A stretch of 64,000 nt of DNA from Streptomyces sp. SW4 (GTDB taxonomy: Bacteria > Actinomycetota > Actinomycetes > Streptomycetales > Streptomycetaceae), in contig QKWM01000004.1 in assembly GCA_003248315.1 (NCBI GenBank), positions 1,860,001 to 1,924,000 on the forward strand. The letters run 5' to 3'. The translations under genes were made by a program, and so were the position numbers. The notes beneath the pieces were generated by a model. That model saw nothing but the letters and a program-made list of their open reading frames with translations. It was not told where the DNA came from and made no database searches. The number at the start of each line of letters is the position of its first letter. The stretch's first letter is position 1. This document shows, piece by piece, positions 9,046 to 19,090 of this stretch.

Positions 9046-11001
9046 GTGAGCAACGAGAGCCTGGCCAACCTGCTCCGCGAAGAGCGCAGGTTCGCGCCGC
9101 CCGCTGACCTGGCCGCGAACGCCAACGTCACGGCAGAGGCGTACGAACAGGCCAAGGCTGACAGGCTCGGCTTCTGGGCCGAGCAGGCCCGCCGGCTGAC
9201 CTGGGCGAAGGAACCGACCGAGACGCTCGACTGGTCCAACCCGCCGTTCGCCAAGTGGTTCAAGGACGGCGAGCTCAACGTCGCGTACAACTGCGTGGAC
9301 CGGCACGTCGAGGCCGGGCACGGCGACCGCGTCGCCATCCACTTCGAGGGCGAGCCCGGCGACAGCCGCGCCCTCACCTACGCCGAGCTGAAGGACGAGG
9401 TGAGCAAGGCCGCCAACGCCCTGCTGGAGCTGGGCGTCCGCAAGGGCGACCGGGTCGCGGTCTACATGCCGATGATCCCGGAGACGGCGATCGCGATGCT
9501 GGCCTGCGCCCGGATCGGTGCCGCGCACTCCGTGGTCTTCGGCGGCTTCTCCTCGGACGCGCTCGCGACCCGCATCCAGGACGCCGACGCTCGTGTCGTG
9601 ATCACCGCCGACGGCGGTTACCGGCGCGGCAAGCCGTCCGCGCTCAAGCCGGCCGTGGACGAGGCGGTCGAGCGCGCGGGCAACGTCGAGCACGTGCTCG
9701 TCGTCCGCCGCACCGGCCAGGACGTCGCCTGGACCGACTCGCGCGACAAGTGGTGGCACGACCTGGTCGGCCGCCAGTCGGCCGAGCACACGCCGGAGGC
9801 GTTCGAGGCCGAGCACCCGCTGTTCATCCTGTACACGTCGGGCACGACGGGGAAGCCGAAGGGCATCCTGCACACCTCCGGCGGCTACCTCACGCAGGCG
9901 GCGTACACCCACTGGGCGGTCTTCGACCTCAAGCCGGAGACGGACGTGTACTGGTGCACCGCCGACGTCGGCTGGGTCACCGGGCACTCGTACATCGTCT
10001 ACGGCCCGCTGGCGAACGGCGCGACGCAGGTCATGTACGAGGGCACGCCGGACACCCCGCACCAGGGCCGGTTCTGGGAGATCGTGCAGAAGTACAAGGT
10101 CTCCATCCTCTACACCGCGCCCACGGCGATCCGGACGTTCATGAAGTGGGGCGACGACATCCCCGCCAAGTACGACCTGAGCAGCCTGCGGGTCCTCGGC
10201 TCGGTGGGCGAGCCGATCAACCCGGAGGCCTGGATCTGGTACCGGAAGAACATCGGCGCGGACACCACCCCGGTCGTGGACACCTGGTGGCAGACCGAGA
10301 CCGGCGCGATGATGATCACGCCGCTGCCGGGCGTGACCGAGACGAAGCCGGGCTCCGCGCAGCGCCCGCTGCCCGGCATCAGCGCGACCGTCGTCGACGA
10401 CGAGGCGAACGAGGTGCCCAACGGCGGCGGTGGCTATCTGGTCCTCACCGAGCCGTGGCCGTCGATGCTGCGCACCATCTGGGGCGACGACCAGCGGTTC
10501 ATCGACACGTACTGGTCGCGCTTCGAGGGCAAGTACTTCGCCGGTGACGGCGCCAAGAAGGACGACGACGGCGACATCTGGCTGCTCGGCCGGGTGGACG
10601 ACGTGATGCTGGTCTCGGGGCACAACATCTCCACCACCGAGGTCGAGTCGGCTCTGGTCTCCCACCCGGCGGTCGCCGAGGCGGCCGTGGTGGGCGCCGC
10701 GGACGAGACGACCGGCCAGGCCATCGTGGCGTTCGTGATCCTGCGCGGCACGACCGCGGAGACCGACGACCTCGTCGCCGAGCTGCGCAACCACGTCGGC
10801 GCCACGCTCGGCCCGATCGCCAAGCCCAAGCGGATCCTGCCGGTGGCGGAGCTGCCGAAGACCCGCTCCGGCAAGATCATGCGCCGGCTGCTGCGGGACG
10901 TGGCGGAGAACCGGCAGCTCGGTGACGTCACCACGCTGACCGACTCCACGGTCATGGACCTCATCCAGGCCAAGCTCCCGGCGGCGCCGAGCGAGGACTG
11001 A
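9046..11001 (+). CDS. acsA: Acetyl-CoA synthetase
   Basis: AMP-forming acetate:CoA ligase of 651 residues, a normal length. The GTG start at 9046 is preceded by AAGGGAG at good spacing. Adenylate-forming motifs are complete: [11 protein letters not shown], the acetyl-CoA synthetase signature around [10 protein letters not shown], and the C-terminal [11 protein letters not shown], whose Lys is the classical acetylation site that inactivates the enzyme. It converts acetate to acetyl-CoA in the cytosol. The reading frame is intact. A strong terminator hairpin follows at 11028. Confidence 0.97.
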   Translation: MSNESLANLLREERRFAPPADLAANANVTAEAYEQAKADRLGFWAEQARRLTWAKEPTETLDWSNPPFAKWFKDGELNVAYNCVDRHVEAGHGDRVAIHFEGEPGDSRALTYAELKDEVSKAANALLELGVRKGDRVAVYMPMIPETAIAMLACARIGAAHSVVFGGFSSDALATRIQDADARVVITADGGYRRGKPSALKPAVDEAVERAGNVEHVLVVRRTGQDVAWTDSRDKWWHDLVGRQSAEHTPEAFEAEHPLFILYTSGTTGKPKGILHTSGGYLTQAAYTHWAVFDLKPETDVYWCTADVGWVTGHSYIVYGPLANGATQVMYEGTPDTPHQGRFWEIVQKYKVSILYTAPTAIRTFMKWGDDIPAKYDLSSLRVLGSVGEPINPEAWIWYRKNIGADTTPVVDTWWQTETGAMMITPLPGVTETKPGSAQRPLPGISATVVDDEANEVPNGGGGYLVLTEPWPSMLRTIWGDDQRFIDTYWSRFEGKYFAGDGAKKDDDGDIWLLGRVDDVMLVSGHNISTTEVESALVSHPAVAEAAVVGAADETTGQAIVAFVILRGTTAETDDLVAELRNHVGATLGPIAKPKRILPVAELPKTRSGKIMRRLLRDVAENRQLGDVTTLTDSTVMDLIQAKLPAAPSED

Positions 11002-11027
11002 GGCACGCGGAGGACTGAGCCGCCCGC

Positions 11028-11067
11028 ACGGAGGGCACCCGGCGGACACCCGCGGGGTGCCCTCCGT
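11028..11067 (+). terminator. acsA terminator hairpin
   Basis: ACGGAGGGCACCC (11028-11040) pairs with GGGTGCCCTCCGT (11055-11067). It lies 26 bp after the acsA stop. There is no long T tract, as is common in Streptomyces. Confidence 0.7.
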
Positions 11068-11283
11068 CATGTGCCGACACACAAGACGTACGGGGCCCGC
11101 GGGATGTACGGGACGTTACGGGGCATACGGGTGCGACAAGTACTACAGGAAGATCATCCGGCCGCCCGTTCGCACATTAGGTAGGCTAAGGACCGCGTAA
11201 AAGAAACAACAAGAACCTCATGGTGTGCCGGGAAGTCTGGTCGGCGGCTGTTCCCTGCTGCCCACCCACCGGAGGTTTTCCCC

Positions 11284-12717
11284 GTGACCGCGCCCCGCCC
11301 CACGCCCCGCAAGGTCTTCGGACGGCTCTCGCTGCCGGAGCGGAACTTCGTCGCGGAGGCGCTGCGCACCGAGACCGTCGGCGGTGTCCTGCTGCTGCTC
11401 GCCGCGGTGGCCGCGCTGGTCTGGACGAACATCCCCGCCCTCCACGACAGCTACGAGAGCGTCAGCCACTTCCACTTCGGGCCCGAGGCACTGGGCCTGA
11501 ACCTCTCGGTCGCGCACTGGGCGGCCGACGGACTGCTGGCGATCTTCTTCTTCGTCGCGGGCATCGAGCTCAAGCGCGAGCTGGTCGCCGGTGATCTGCG
11601 CGACCCGAAGGCGGCGGCGCTGCCCGTGGTGGCGGCGCTGTGCGGCATGGCCGTACCGGCGCTCGTCTACACGGTCACCGCCTCGGCCGGCGGCGGCTCA
11701 CTGGCGGGCTGGGCCGTGCCCACCGCCACCGACATCGCGTTCGCCCTGGCCGTGCTCGCGGTCATCGGCACCTCGCTGCCGAGCGCGCTGCGCGCCTTCC
11801 TGCTCACGCTCGCCGTCGTCGACGACCTGTTCGCCATCCTGATCATCGCGGTCTTCTTCACCGACACCCTGAACTTCGCCGCGCTCGGCGGTGCCGTCGT
11901 CGGTCTGGCCGTCTTCTGGCTGCTGCTGCGCAAGGGCGTGCGCGGCTGGTACGTCTACGTGCCGCTCGGCGTGGTCATCTGGGGGCTGATGTACAACAGC
12001 GGCATCCACGCCACGATCGCCGGTGTGGCGATGGGCCTGATGCTGCGCTGCCACCGCCGCGAGGGCGAGGAGCACTCCCCCGGCGAGCACATCGAGCACC
12101 TGGTGCGGCCCCTGTCGGCGGGGCTGGCCGTTCCGCTGTTCGCGCTGTTCAGCGCGGGTGTCTCGGTCTCCGGCGGGGCCCTGGCCGACGTGTTCACCTC
12201 ACCGGAGACGCTCGGTGTCGTCCTCGGGCTGGTCGTCGGCAAGACGTTCGGCATCTTCGGCGGTACCTGGCTGACGGCCCGGTTCACCCGGGCGTCGCTC
12301 AGTGACGACCTGGCCTGGCCCGACGTGTTCGCGGTGGCCACGCTGGCCGGTATCGGCTTCACCGTCTCGCTGCTGATCGGGGAGCTGGCCTTCGAGGGCG
12401 ACGCGGCGATGACCGAGGAGGTCAAGGCGGCCGTCCTGACCGGTTCGCTGATCGCCGCCGCCCTGGCGACCGTGCTGCTGCGGATACGCAACGCCAAGTA
12501 CCGCAAGCTGGTCGAGGCCGAGGAGCGCGACGAGGACCTCAGCGGCATCCCGGACATCTACGAGGAGGACGACCCGGCGTACCACCTGCGCATGGCCGCC
12601 ATCCACGAGCGCAAGGCCGCCGAGCACCGCAGGCTCGCCCAGGAGAAGACGCAGCAGCGGCACGGGCTTGCCGAAGTGGGCGGCGGGGCAGGCGATGAGG
12701 GCGACGGTCCGGCATGA
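11284..12717 (+). CDS. nhaA: NhaA Na+/H+ antiporter
   Basis: Integral membrane antiporter of 477 residues from GTG 11284. Family features are the segment FFFVAGIELKREL, PTATDIAFALAVLAVIG with the acidic residue in the ion path, and LTLAVVDDLFAILIIAVFF, whose paired Asp residues match the ion-binding pair of NhaA. The C-terminal 70 residues are hydrophilic and rich in Glu, Arg and His, giving a longer cytosolic tail than E. coli NhaA. The product exports sodium in exchange for protons and sets pH and salt tolerance. The frame is intact. Confidence 0.95.
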   Translation: MTAPRPTPRKVFGRLSLPERNFVAEALRTETVGGVLLLLAAVAALVWTNIPALHDSYESVSHFHFGPEALGLNLSVAHWAADGLLAIFFFVAGIELKRELVAGDLRDPKAAALPVVAALCGMAVPALVYTVTASAGGGSLAGWAVPTATDIAFALAVLAVIGTSLPSALRAFLLTLAVVDDLFAILIIAVFFTDTLNFAALGGAVVGLAVFWLLLRKGVRGWYVYVPLGVVIWGLMYNSGIHATIAGVAMGLMLRCHRREGEEHSPGEHIEHLVRPLSAGLAVPLFALFSAGVSVSGGALADVFTSPETLGVVLGLVVGKTFGIFGGTWLTARFTRASLSDDLAWPDVFAVATLAGIGFTVSLLIGELAFEGDAAMTEEVKAAVLTGSLIAAALATVLLRIRNAKYRKLVEAEERDEDLSGIPDIYEEDDPAYHLRMAAIHERKAAEHRRLAQEKTQQRHGLAEVGGGAGDEGDGPA

Positions 12718-12819
12718 TCTGACGTGACGGTACAAATGACGGAGCCGTACGCCGTCAGGCAGGGACGACGACCGTCACGGAACCGTACGCAGACAAGCCA
12801 GCAGAAGAGGGAGACCGCG

Positions 12820-13326
12820 ATGAGCGCACCCGACGGCAGCCCGGTCGGCACCGAACGCAGCATCGGCCAGCTGTTCGCCTCGGCGACCACCGAATTGTCT
12901 GCGCTGGTGCACGACGAGATCGCGCTGGCGAAGGCGCAGCTCAAGCAGGACGTCAAGCGCGGTGCGACCAGCGGCGGCGCGTTCTCGCTGGCGGGCGCCG
13001 TCCTGGTGTTCTCGCTGCCCATGCTGAACTTCGCCCTGGCCTACGGCATCCGGACCTGGAGCGGCTGGAACCTCGCCGTCTGCTTCCTGCTGTCCTTCGC
13101 GGCGAACGTGCTGATCGCGGGCCTGCTCGCCCTGGTCGGCGTCGTCTTCGCGAAGAAGGCCAAGAAGGGCCGGGGCCCGCAGAAGGTCGCCGCCTCGGTC
13201 AAGGAGACGGCCGGCGTGCTGCAGAAGGCCAAGCCGCACCCGCGGCCCGAGCCCGCGGAGCTGCCCGCGCTGCCGCAGGACCGCACGCCCGAGGCCATCG
13301 AGGCTGTGGCACGCTCGTCCTCATGA
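12820..13326 (+). CDS. Holin-X family (DUF1469-type) membrane protein
   Basis: 168 residues from ATG 12820, with AGAGGGAG at 12806-12813. The product has a soluble N-terminus (SIGQLFASATTELSALVHDE), two predicted membrane helices (AFSLAGAVLVFSLPMLNFAL and VCFLLSFAANVLIAGLLALV) and a basic tail. This pattern fits the actinobacterial putative phage-holin superfamily, which is a common chromosomal family and not evidence for prophage. The stop overlaps the ATG of the next gene by 4 bp, so the two are probably co-transcribed. Confidence 0.85.
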   Translation: MSAPDGSPVGTERSIGQLFASATTELSALVHDEIALAKAQLKQDVKRGATSGGAFSLAGAVLVFSLPMLNFALAYGIRTWSGWNLAVCFLLSFAANVLIAGLLALVGVVFAKKAKKGRGPQKVAASVKETAGVLQKAKPHPRPEPAELPALPQDRTPEAIEAVARSSS

Positions 13327-14270
13327 CGGAACCCGCCACCCCTTCGGCGCAACCCCCTCGGTCGTACGGCTCGGCGTTCCCGGCGGGCGCGAGGTGACCC
13401 ATCGGGACGTCGCCGCCAACGGCGCCCGCTTCCACATCGCCGAGCTGGGCGACGGGCCGCTGGTGCTGCTGCTGCACGGCTTCCCGCAGTTCTGGTGGAC
13501 CTGGCGGCACCAGCTGGTGGCGCTCGCCGACGCCGGGTTCCGCGCGGTCGCCATGGACCTGCGCGGCGTCGGCGGCAGCGACCGCACCCCCGCGGCTACG
13601 ACCCGGCGGGCCTCGCCCTCGACGTCACCGGCGTGATCCGCTCCCTGGGCGAGCCGGACGCCGCGCTGGTCGGCCACGACCTGGGCGGCTACCTGGCGTG
13701 GACGGCCGCCACGATGCGCCCCAAGCTCGTGCGGCGGCTCGCGGTCGTGTCCATGCCCCACCCGAGGCGCTGGCGCTCGGCGATGCTCTCCGACGTCCGG
13801 CAGACCCGGGCGGGCTCCCACATCTGGGGCTTCCAGCGCCCGTGGATCCCGGAGCGCCGACTCACGGCCGACGACGGCGCGCTCGTGGGCGAGCTGATCC
13901 GCGAGTGGTCCGGGCCGCGCCTCCCGGAGGACGAGGCGGTGGAGGCGTACCGGCGGGCCATGTGCATCCCGTCCACCGCGCACTGCTCGGTGGAGCCGTA
14001 CCGGTGGCTGGTGCGGTCGCTCGCCCGCCCCGACGGCATCCAGTTCTACCGCCGGATGAAACGGCCGGTCCGGGTGCCGACGCTGCATCTGCACGGCTCG
14101 CTCGACCCGGTGCTGCGCACCCGCAGCGCGGCAGGTTCCGGGGAGTACGTCGAAGCGCCCTACCGCTGGCGGCTGTTCGACGGCCTCGGGCACTTCCCGC
14201 ACGAGGAGGACCCCGTCGCCTTCTCGACGGAACTCATCAACTGGCTGAAGGACCCGAGCCCGACCGCTGA
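13323..14270 (+). CDS. Alpha/beta hydrolase (epoxide-hydrolase-like)
   Basis: The fold and catalytic set are clear: oxyanion segment LLLHGFPQFWWTWRHQL, nucleophile elbow VGHDLGGYLAW with Asp as nucleophile, HLHGSLDPVLR, and the general-base His in GLGHFPHEED. Asp as nucleophile points to epoxide or haloalkane chemistry rather than ester hydrolysis. The start ATG 13323 overlaps the previous stop. Three base losses are inferred: near 13360, at the C run 13592-13596 (RTP/RGYDPAG), and near 14254 (NWLKDP/EPDR), placing the true stop at 14268-14270. The substrate is unknown. Confidence 0.8.
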
Positions 14271-14500
14271 CCGGGAACCACGGCCCGACGGCGAACCGCG
14301 CCACGGGAGCCGGGGACGGTGCCCGGTGTGCCGGACGCGGCCGGACGGTCACGTCGCGCAGCCGGACGGTGACGGCCCGGACCCGTTCGACGCCCCCCTC
14401 CGGGATGCTTGTCCTATGAGCGGCCAATTGCCCGGCGCATAGGCCAATTGGACGCTCCCGGAGCGGTTATCGACCTTGGGGCGGGGGCACACGTCGGGGT

Positions 14501-14683
14501 ATGGGCTGGACGCACGACTACAACGACGTAGTACGCAATCGCCGCGCCGCGAGCGGTGTGAGCACCCATCAGCAGGGCAGCACCCCGCAACTGGCGGGCA
14601 CGGACCTCCGGGTGGGCATTCCGCGCATTCTGCGCCGCCGCGCCCGCTGGGTCTCCGTACGCCTGCGTCACCCGCGGGGCTGA
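14501..14683 (+). CDS. Small basic hypothetical protein
   Basis: 60 residues, beginning MGWTHDYNDVVRNRRAA and ending in an Arg-rich stretch (RILRRRARWVSVRLRH). The ribosome-binding site is weak (GGGGT). The composition looks protein-like, but there is no recognised domain. An overlapping opposite-strand frame (14414-14671) is about equally open. The real gene could be neither. Confidence 0.35.
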   Translation: MGWTHDYNDVVRNRRAASGVSTHQQGSTPQLAGTDLRVGIPRILRRRARWVSVRLRHPRG

Positions 14684-14789
14684 CCCCCGGCCGGCCTACG
14701 CTCCTGCGGGCTCACCCGCTCGGCCCGACCCCACCGGCCCGACCTGCCGTACGGCCCGTCCGGCTTCACGGCCTGGGCCGCCCGCGCGG

Positions 14790-15988
14790 TCACAGGGCGC
14801 AGTTGTCGCTGTCGACCTGCTGACGGGCGGTGCGGCCCTTGACGATGTCCTCCCGGATCTCGTCCACCGTGAGGGCGTAGCCGGTCTCGGAGTCGTCGAG
14901 GGACTTGGCGAACACCACGCCGTAGACCTCGCCCTCGGCGTGAGCAGCGGCCCGCCGGAGTTGCCCTGGCGGACGGTCGCGTACAGGGAGTAGACGTCGC
15001 GGCGGACCGTGCCGCGGTGGTAGATGTCCGGGCCGTTGGCCGTGATGCGGCCGCGCACGCGCGCCGCGCGGACGTCGTACGCGCCGTTCTCCGGGAAACC
15101 GGCGACGATCGCGCCGTCGCCGCTGCCGGCGTCCTCGGTGGTGAACCGCAGCACGGGCGCCTTGAGGTCGGGCACGTCGAGCACGGCGATGTCCCGCTCC
15201 CAGTCGTAGAGGACGACCGTCGCGTCGTACTTCCGGCCCTCGCCCCCTATCTGCACCGTGGGTTCGTCGACGCCGCCCACGACATGGGCGTTGGTCATCA
15301 CGCGGCGCTCGGCGAAGACGAAGCCGGTGCCCTCCAGGACCTTGCCGCAACTGGGCGCCGTGCCCATGACCTTGACGATGGACCGCTGGGCGCGGACGGC
15401 GACCGGGCTGTCGGCCAGGGCCGGGTCGGGAGGCTGCACCTCGGTGATGGGCTCGTTGGAGAACGGGCTGAAGACCTGCGGGAAGCCGTTCTGCGCGAGG
15501 ACGGACGAGAAGTCCGCGAACCAGGTGTCTGCCTGCGCCGGCAGCGCCCGCGACACCCCGAGCAGCACCTTGGAGCTGCGCACCTCCTTGCCGAGCGTGG
15601 GCAGCGTGGTGCCGGCGATCGCCGAGCCGATCAGCCAGGCCACCAGCAGCATGGCCACCACGTTGACCAGCGCGCCGCCGGTGGCGTCCAGGGCGCGGGC
15701 CGGGGACCAGGTGATGTACCGGCGCAGCTTGTTGCCGAGATGGGTGGTCAGGGCCTGGCCGACGGAGGCGCAGACTATGACGACGACGACCGCGACGACC
15801 GCGGCGGTGGTGCTCACCTCCGCGTTGTCCGTCAACGCGTCCCAGACGACGGGCAGGACGTACACGGCGGCCAGGCCACCGCCCAGGAAACCGATCACCG
15901 ACAGGATGCCGACGACGAAGCCCTGGCGATAGCCGACGATCGCGAACCAGACGGCGGCGACCAGCAACAGGATGTCCAGCACGTTCAC
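14790..15988 (-). CDS. MarP-like membrane-anchored serine protease (CvpA + trypsin domains)
   Basis: From GTG 15988, four N-terminal membrane helices form a CvpA-like domain (DILLLVAAVWFAIVGYRQGF onward). A periplasmic-side trypsin-like protease follows, with His in VMTNAHVVGG, Asp in RDIAVLDV and Ser in RQGNSGGPLL. In mycobacteria the equivalent MarP is needed for acid and oxidative stress survival through cell-wall hydrolase processing. A lost C near 14938 splits LLTP from EGEVYGVVFAKSLDD; the natural end is …VDSDNCAL at 14790. CvpA fusion to a protease is characteristic of actinobacteria. Confidence 0.88.
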
Positions 15989-16081
15989 CGCTTCTAGCCT
16001 CGCCTCGTCATTCCGCTCGGTTCAGCCCTGCCGGGGGCCCGGGGGTCGCTCCCCGGACGGCAGGACACGGCGCCCACCTTG

Positions 16082-16777
16082 TCATGCGCGCCAGTCCAGC
16101 GGGACCTGCCTGTCCCGGTCCCAGGGCCGCTCCCAGCCCGCGAAGTGCAGCAGCCGGTCGATGACACCTGCCGTGAAACCCCACACCAGGGCCGATTCGA
16201 CCAGGAATGCCGGGCCCCGGTGGCCTCGCGGGTGCACGGCGGTCGCCCGGTTGGCGGGGTCCGTGAGATCCGCCACGGGGACCGTGAAGACCCGGGCGGT
16301 CTCGTTCGGGTCGACGACGCCGACCGGGCTGGGCTCGCGCCACCAGGCCAGGACGGGCGTCACCACGAAGCCGCTGACCGGGATGTAGAGCCTGGGCAGG
16401 ACTCCGAACAGCTGGACGCCCGCCGGGTCCAGCCCGGTCTCCTCCTCCGCCTCGCGCAGGGCGGCCCTCAGCGGTCCGTCACCCTGCGGATCGCCGTCCT
16501 CCGGATCGAGGGCGCCGCCGGGAAAGGACGGCTGCCCGGCATGGGACCGCAGGGAACTGGCGCGCTCCATCAGGAGCAGCTCGGGGCCCTTGGCGCCCTC
16601 GCCGAACAGGATGAGCACGGCGGACTGGCGGCCCCCTCCGTCGGCCGGCGGCAGGAAGCGGCTCAGCTCGCCGGGCTGCACCGTCTCCACGGCGCGCACG
16701 ACGGGCTCCAGCCAGCCCGGCAGGCCCTCCTTGTCGAGCGTCACGCCCTGTGTGTTGCTCGCACGCGTCATCGCCAC
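16082..16777 (-). CDS. Nudix hydrolase, CoA-pyrophosphatase type
   Basis: 231 residues from GTG 16777, or 229 from ATG 16771. The Nudix box is in GALDPEDGDPQ…RAALREAEEETGL, and the upstream signature LLLMERASSLRSHAGQPSFP fits the CoA diphosphatase (NudL/YeaB) subgroup. The predicted role is hydrolysis of CoA or related nucleotides. The gene lies between the membrane protease and nth, all on the minus strand with short gaps, so the three probably form one transcript. The frame is intact. Confidence 0.9.
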   Translation of the reverse strand: MAMTRASNTQGVTLDKEGLPGWLEPVVRAVETVQPGELSRFLPPADGGGRQSAVLILFGEGAKGPELLLMERASSLRSHAGQPSFPGGALDPEDGDPQGDGPLRAALREAEEETGLDPAGVQLFGVLPRLYIPVSGFVVTPVLAWWREPSPVGVVDPNETARVFTVPVADLTDPANRATAVHPRGHRGPAFLVESALVWGFTAGVIDRLLHFAGWERPWDRDRQVPLDWRA

Positions 16778-16823
16778 CCCCGTTCTGCCGTGTCCAACGC
16801 CCGGCGGCCCCGAGATCGTTCCG

Positions 16824-17914
16824 TCATCCGGCCCCCAGCGGCGGCGCCGGTTTGCCGCCCGCGTCCAGGTAGGCCTGCGGTGGCTTCAGACGCTGGCCCG
16901 GCAGGCCGCCCTTCTCGTACTTGAGCAGCTTCTTCGCCTTCTCCGGGTCCGTCTCGCCCTCGCCGTACGCCGGGCAGAGCGGGGCGATGGGGCAGGCGCC
17001 GCAGGCCGGTTTGCGCGCGTGGCAGATGCGGCGGCCGTGCCAGATGACGTGGTGCGAGAGGTCCGTCCAGTCCGACTTGGGGAAGAGGGCGCCGACGGCC
17101 GCCTCGATGCGGTCCGGGTCGGTCTCCTCGGTCCACCGCCAACGGCGCACCAGCCGCTGGAAGTGCGTGTCCACGGTGATGCCGGGGCGGCCGAAGGCGT
17201 TGCCGAGCACGACGAACGCGGTCTTGCGGCCGACGCCGGGCAGCTTGACGAGGTCCTCGAGGCGGCCGGGGACCTCGCCGCCGAAGTCCTCCGTCAGGGC
17301 CTTCGACAGCCCTATCACCGACCTGGTCTTGGCCCGGAAGAAACCGCAGGGGCGCAGGATCTCCTCGACCTGCTCGGGTCGGCGGCGGCCAGGTCCTCCG
17401 GGGTGGGGTACTTGGCGAAGAGGGCGGGGGTGGTCTGGTTGACGCGCAGATCGGTGGTCTGGGCGGACAGGACCGTGGCCACCAGGAGCTGGAACGGGTT
17501 CTCGAAGTCCAGCTCGGGATGGGCGTACGGGTAGACCTCGGCCAGCTCGCGGTTGATACGGCGGGCGCGGCGGACCAGCGCCGTGCGGGACTCCCCGCGC
17601 GGCGGTTTCACGGCGACCTCCTCGGCGGGCGCCGCGCCCTTCACGGAGGCGGTGGCCTTCTTGGGCACGACGGCGGGCTTCTTGGCCGGCGGCGACTTCC
17701 TGACGGCCCCACCGGCGGCGGCACGCGTGCCCCCGGCGGCCTTCTCGGCGGGCGCGGCCTTCTTGGCCGACGTGGTCCTGGCGGGCGTGGCCTTCTTGGC
17801 GGACGTGGCCTTCTTGGCCGACGTGGTTCTGGCGGCCGTGGTCTTCTCGGCCGACGTGGCCTTCTTGGCGGGCGCGGTCTTCTTCGCGGGCGCCGTCTTC
17901 TTCGTGCCCGTCAT
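16824..17914 (-). CDS. nth: Endonuclease III with Lys/Ala-rich N-terminal tail
   Basis: DNA glycosylase/AP lyase of base excision repair. The helix-hairpin-helix is LPGVGRKTA with the catalytic Lys. VDTHFQR carries the catalytic Asp. Four Cys for the [4Fe-4S] cluster are spaced C-6-C-2-C-5-C ([17 protein letters not shown]). The first ~100 residues are unusual: repeated (P/S)AKKAT/TTSAKKA blocks like the tails of actinobacterial HU-type proteins, which probably bind DNA non-specifically. A shift near 17375 splits LAAAD from [16 protein letters not shown]; the 3' part runs to the stop at 16824. The other domains have the standard layout. Confidence 0.9.
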
Positions 17915-18277
17915 CTTCTTCTCCGACTCGCCAGCCTTTGCACCCTTTGCCGCTTCTGTCCCCTTCGCCGTTTCCTTACCGCCATCGGGCTCTGTTCGCC
18001 CACAGCGGAATCGCGTCGTGCAACCACCCGTCCAGCCCCTCGGCCTGCGCTCTCACCGGCGATTTGGACACCCGGCCAGCCTACGGCCCGGCACCGACAT
18101 CCGCCCCGGACCCCGAAGATCGGCGCCCAATTGGACCCCTGCCGCGTACCCCAGGACATGTGTGCGGCATCCTTGTGACAGATCACACTGTTTGGACGGT
18201 CCGGCAAAATGGGCACCACGGTGCCCTGGTACACGGGGGAGCAAGACTCCCTGAGCAGGTCGACAAGGAGAGAACTC
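17915..18277. other. Divergent nth-crp intergenic region
   Basis: About 360 bp separate the nth and crp start codons. The region holds the crp ribosome-binding site AAGGAG at 18265-18270. No coding region is convincing. Confidence 0.5.
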
Positions 18278-18952
18278 GTGGACGACGTTCTGCGGCGCAA
18301 CCCGCTCTTCGCGGCGCTCGACGACGAGCAGGCCGCGGAGCTCCGCGCCTCCATGAGTGAGGTGACCCTCGCCCGCGGAGACTCGCTGTTCCACGAGGGG
18401 GACCCGGGTGACCGCCTCTACGTGGTCACCGAGGGCAAGGTCAAGCTTCACCGCACGTCCCCCGACGGACGCGAGAACATGCTGGCGGTCGTCGGCCCCG
18501 GCGAGCTGATCGGCGAGCTGTCGCTGTTCGACCCGGGCCCGCGTACGGCGACGGCCACCGCGCTGACCGAGGTCAAGCTGCTCGGCCTCGGCCACGGGGA
18601 CCTCCAGCCCTGGCTGAGCGCCCGGCCCGAGGTGGCCACCGCGCTGCTGCGCGCCGTCGCGCGCCGCCTGCGCAAGACCAACGACGCCATGTCCGACCTG
18701 GTCTTCTCGGACGTTCCGGGCCGTGTCGCCCGCGCCCTGCTGGACCTCTCCCGGCGCTTCGGCGTGCAGTCGGAGGAGGGCATCCACGTCGTGCACGACC
18801 TGACGCAGGAGGAGCTGGCCCAGCTGGTCGGCGCCTCCCGCGAGACGGTCAACAAGGCGCTCGCCGACTTCGCCCAGCGCGGCTGGCTGCGGCTGGAGGC
18901 CCGTGCCGTGATCCTGCTGGACGTGGAGAGGCTGGCGAAGCGCTCGCGCTGA
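18278..18952 (+). CDS. crp: Crp/Fnr-family transcription regulator
   Basis: 224 residues from GTG 18278, seven bases after AAGGAG, the same length as I recall for S. coelicolor Crp. The N-terminal cyclic-nucleotide-binding beta roll includes GDSLFHEGDPGDRLYVVTEG and PGELIGELSLFD. The C-terminal winged helix has its recognition helix in ASRETVNKALADF. In Streptomyces, Crp links cAMP to germination, development and antibiotic production. An upstream in-frame start at 18209 has no ribosome-binding site. Divergent from nth, as in other streptomycetes. Confidence 0.95.
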   Translation: MDDVLRRNPLFAALDDEQAAELRASMSEVTLARGDSLFHEGDPGDRLYVVTEGKVKLHRTSPDGRENMLAVVGPGELIGELSLFDPGPRTATATALTEVKLLGLGHGDLQPWLSARPEVATALLRAVARRLRKTNDAMSDLVFSDVPGRVARALLDLSRRFGVQSEEGIHVVHDLTQEELAQLVGASRETVNKALADFAQRGWLRLEARAVILLDVERLAKRSR

Positions 18953-19090
18953 CGCGGACTCCTTCGGGCGGGCGGTCCCGCACCGGGCCGTCCCGGTGCC
19001 GGGCGGCGTTCCCGCACCGGGGGCCCCGGCGCCGGTCGGCCTTCCCGCACCGGGGCCGTTCCGTTAAGGCCCCCGTCCCCGGGGCGCGGG

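Noticed and set aside
11177..11190. Possible iron box (TTAGGTAGGCTAAG) upstream of nhaA
   Set aside because: Only half of a DmdR/IdeR site is present, and no iron-related gene follows; it could equally be a -10 region.
12820..13326. Phage holin as sign of a prophage
   Set aside because: The protein belongs to a widespread chromosomal membrane family and no phage genes are nearby.
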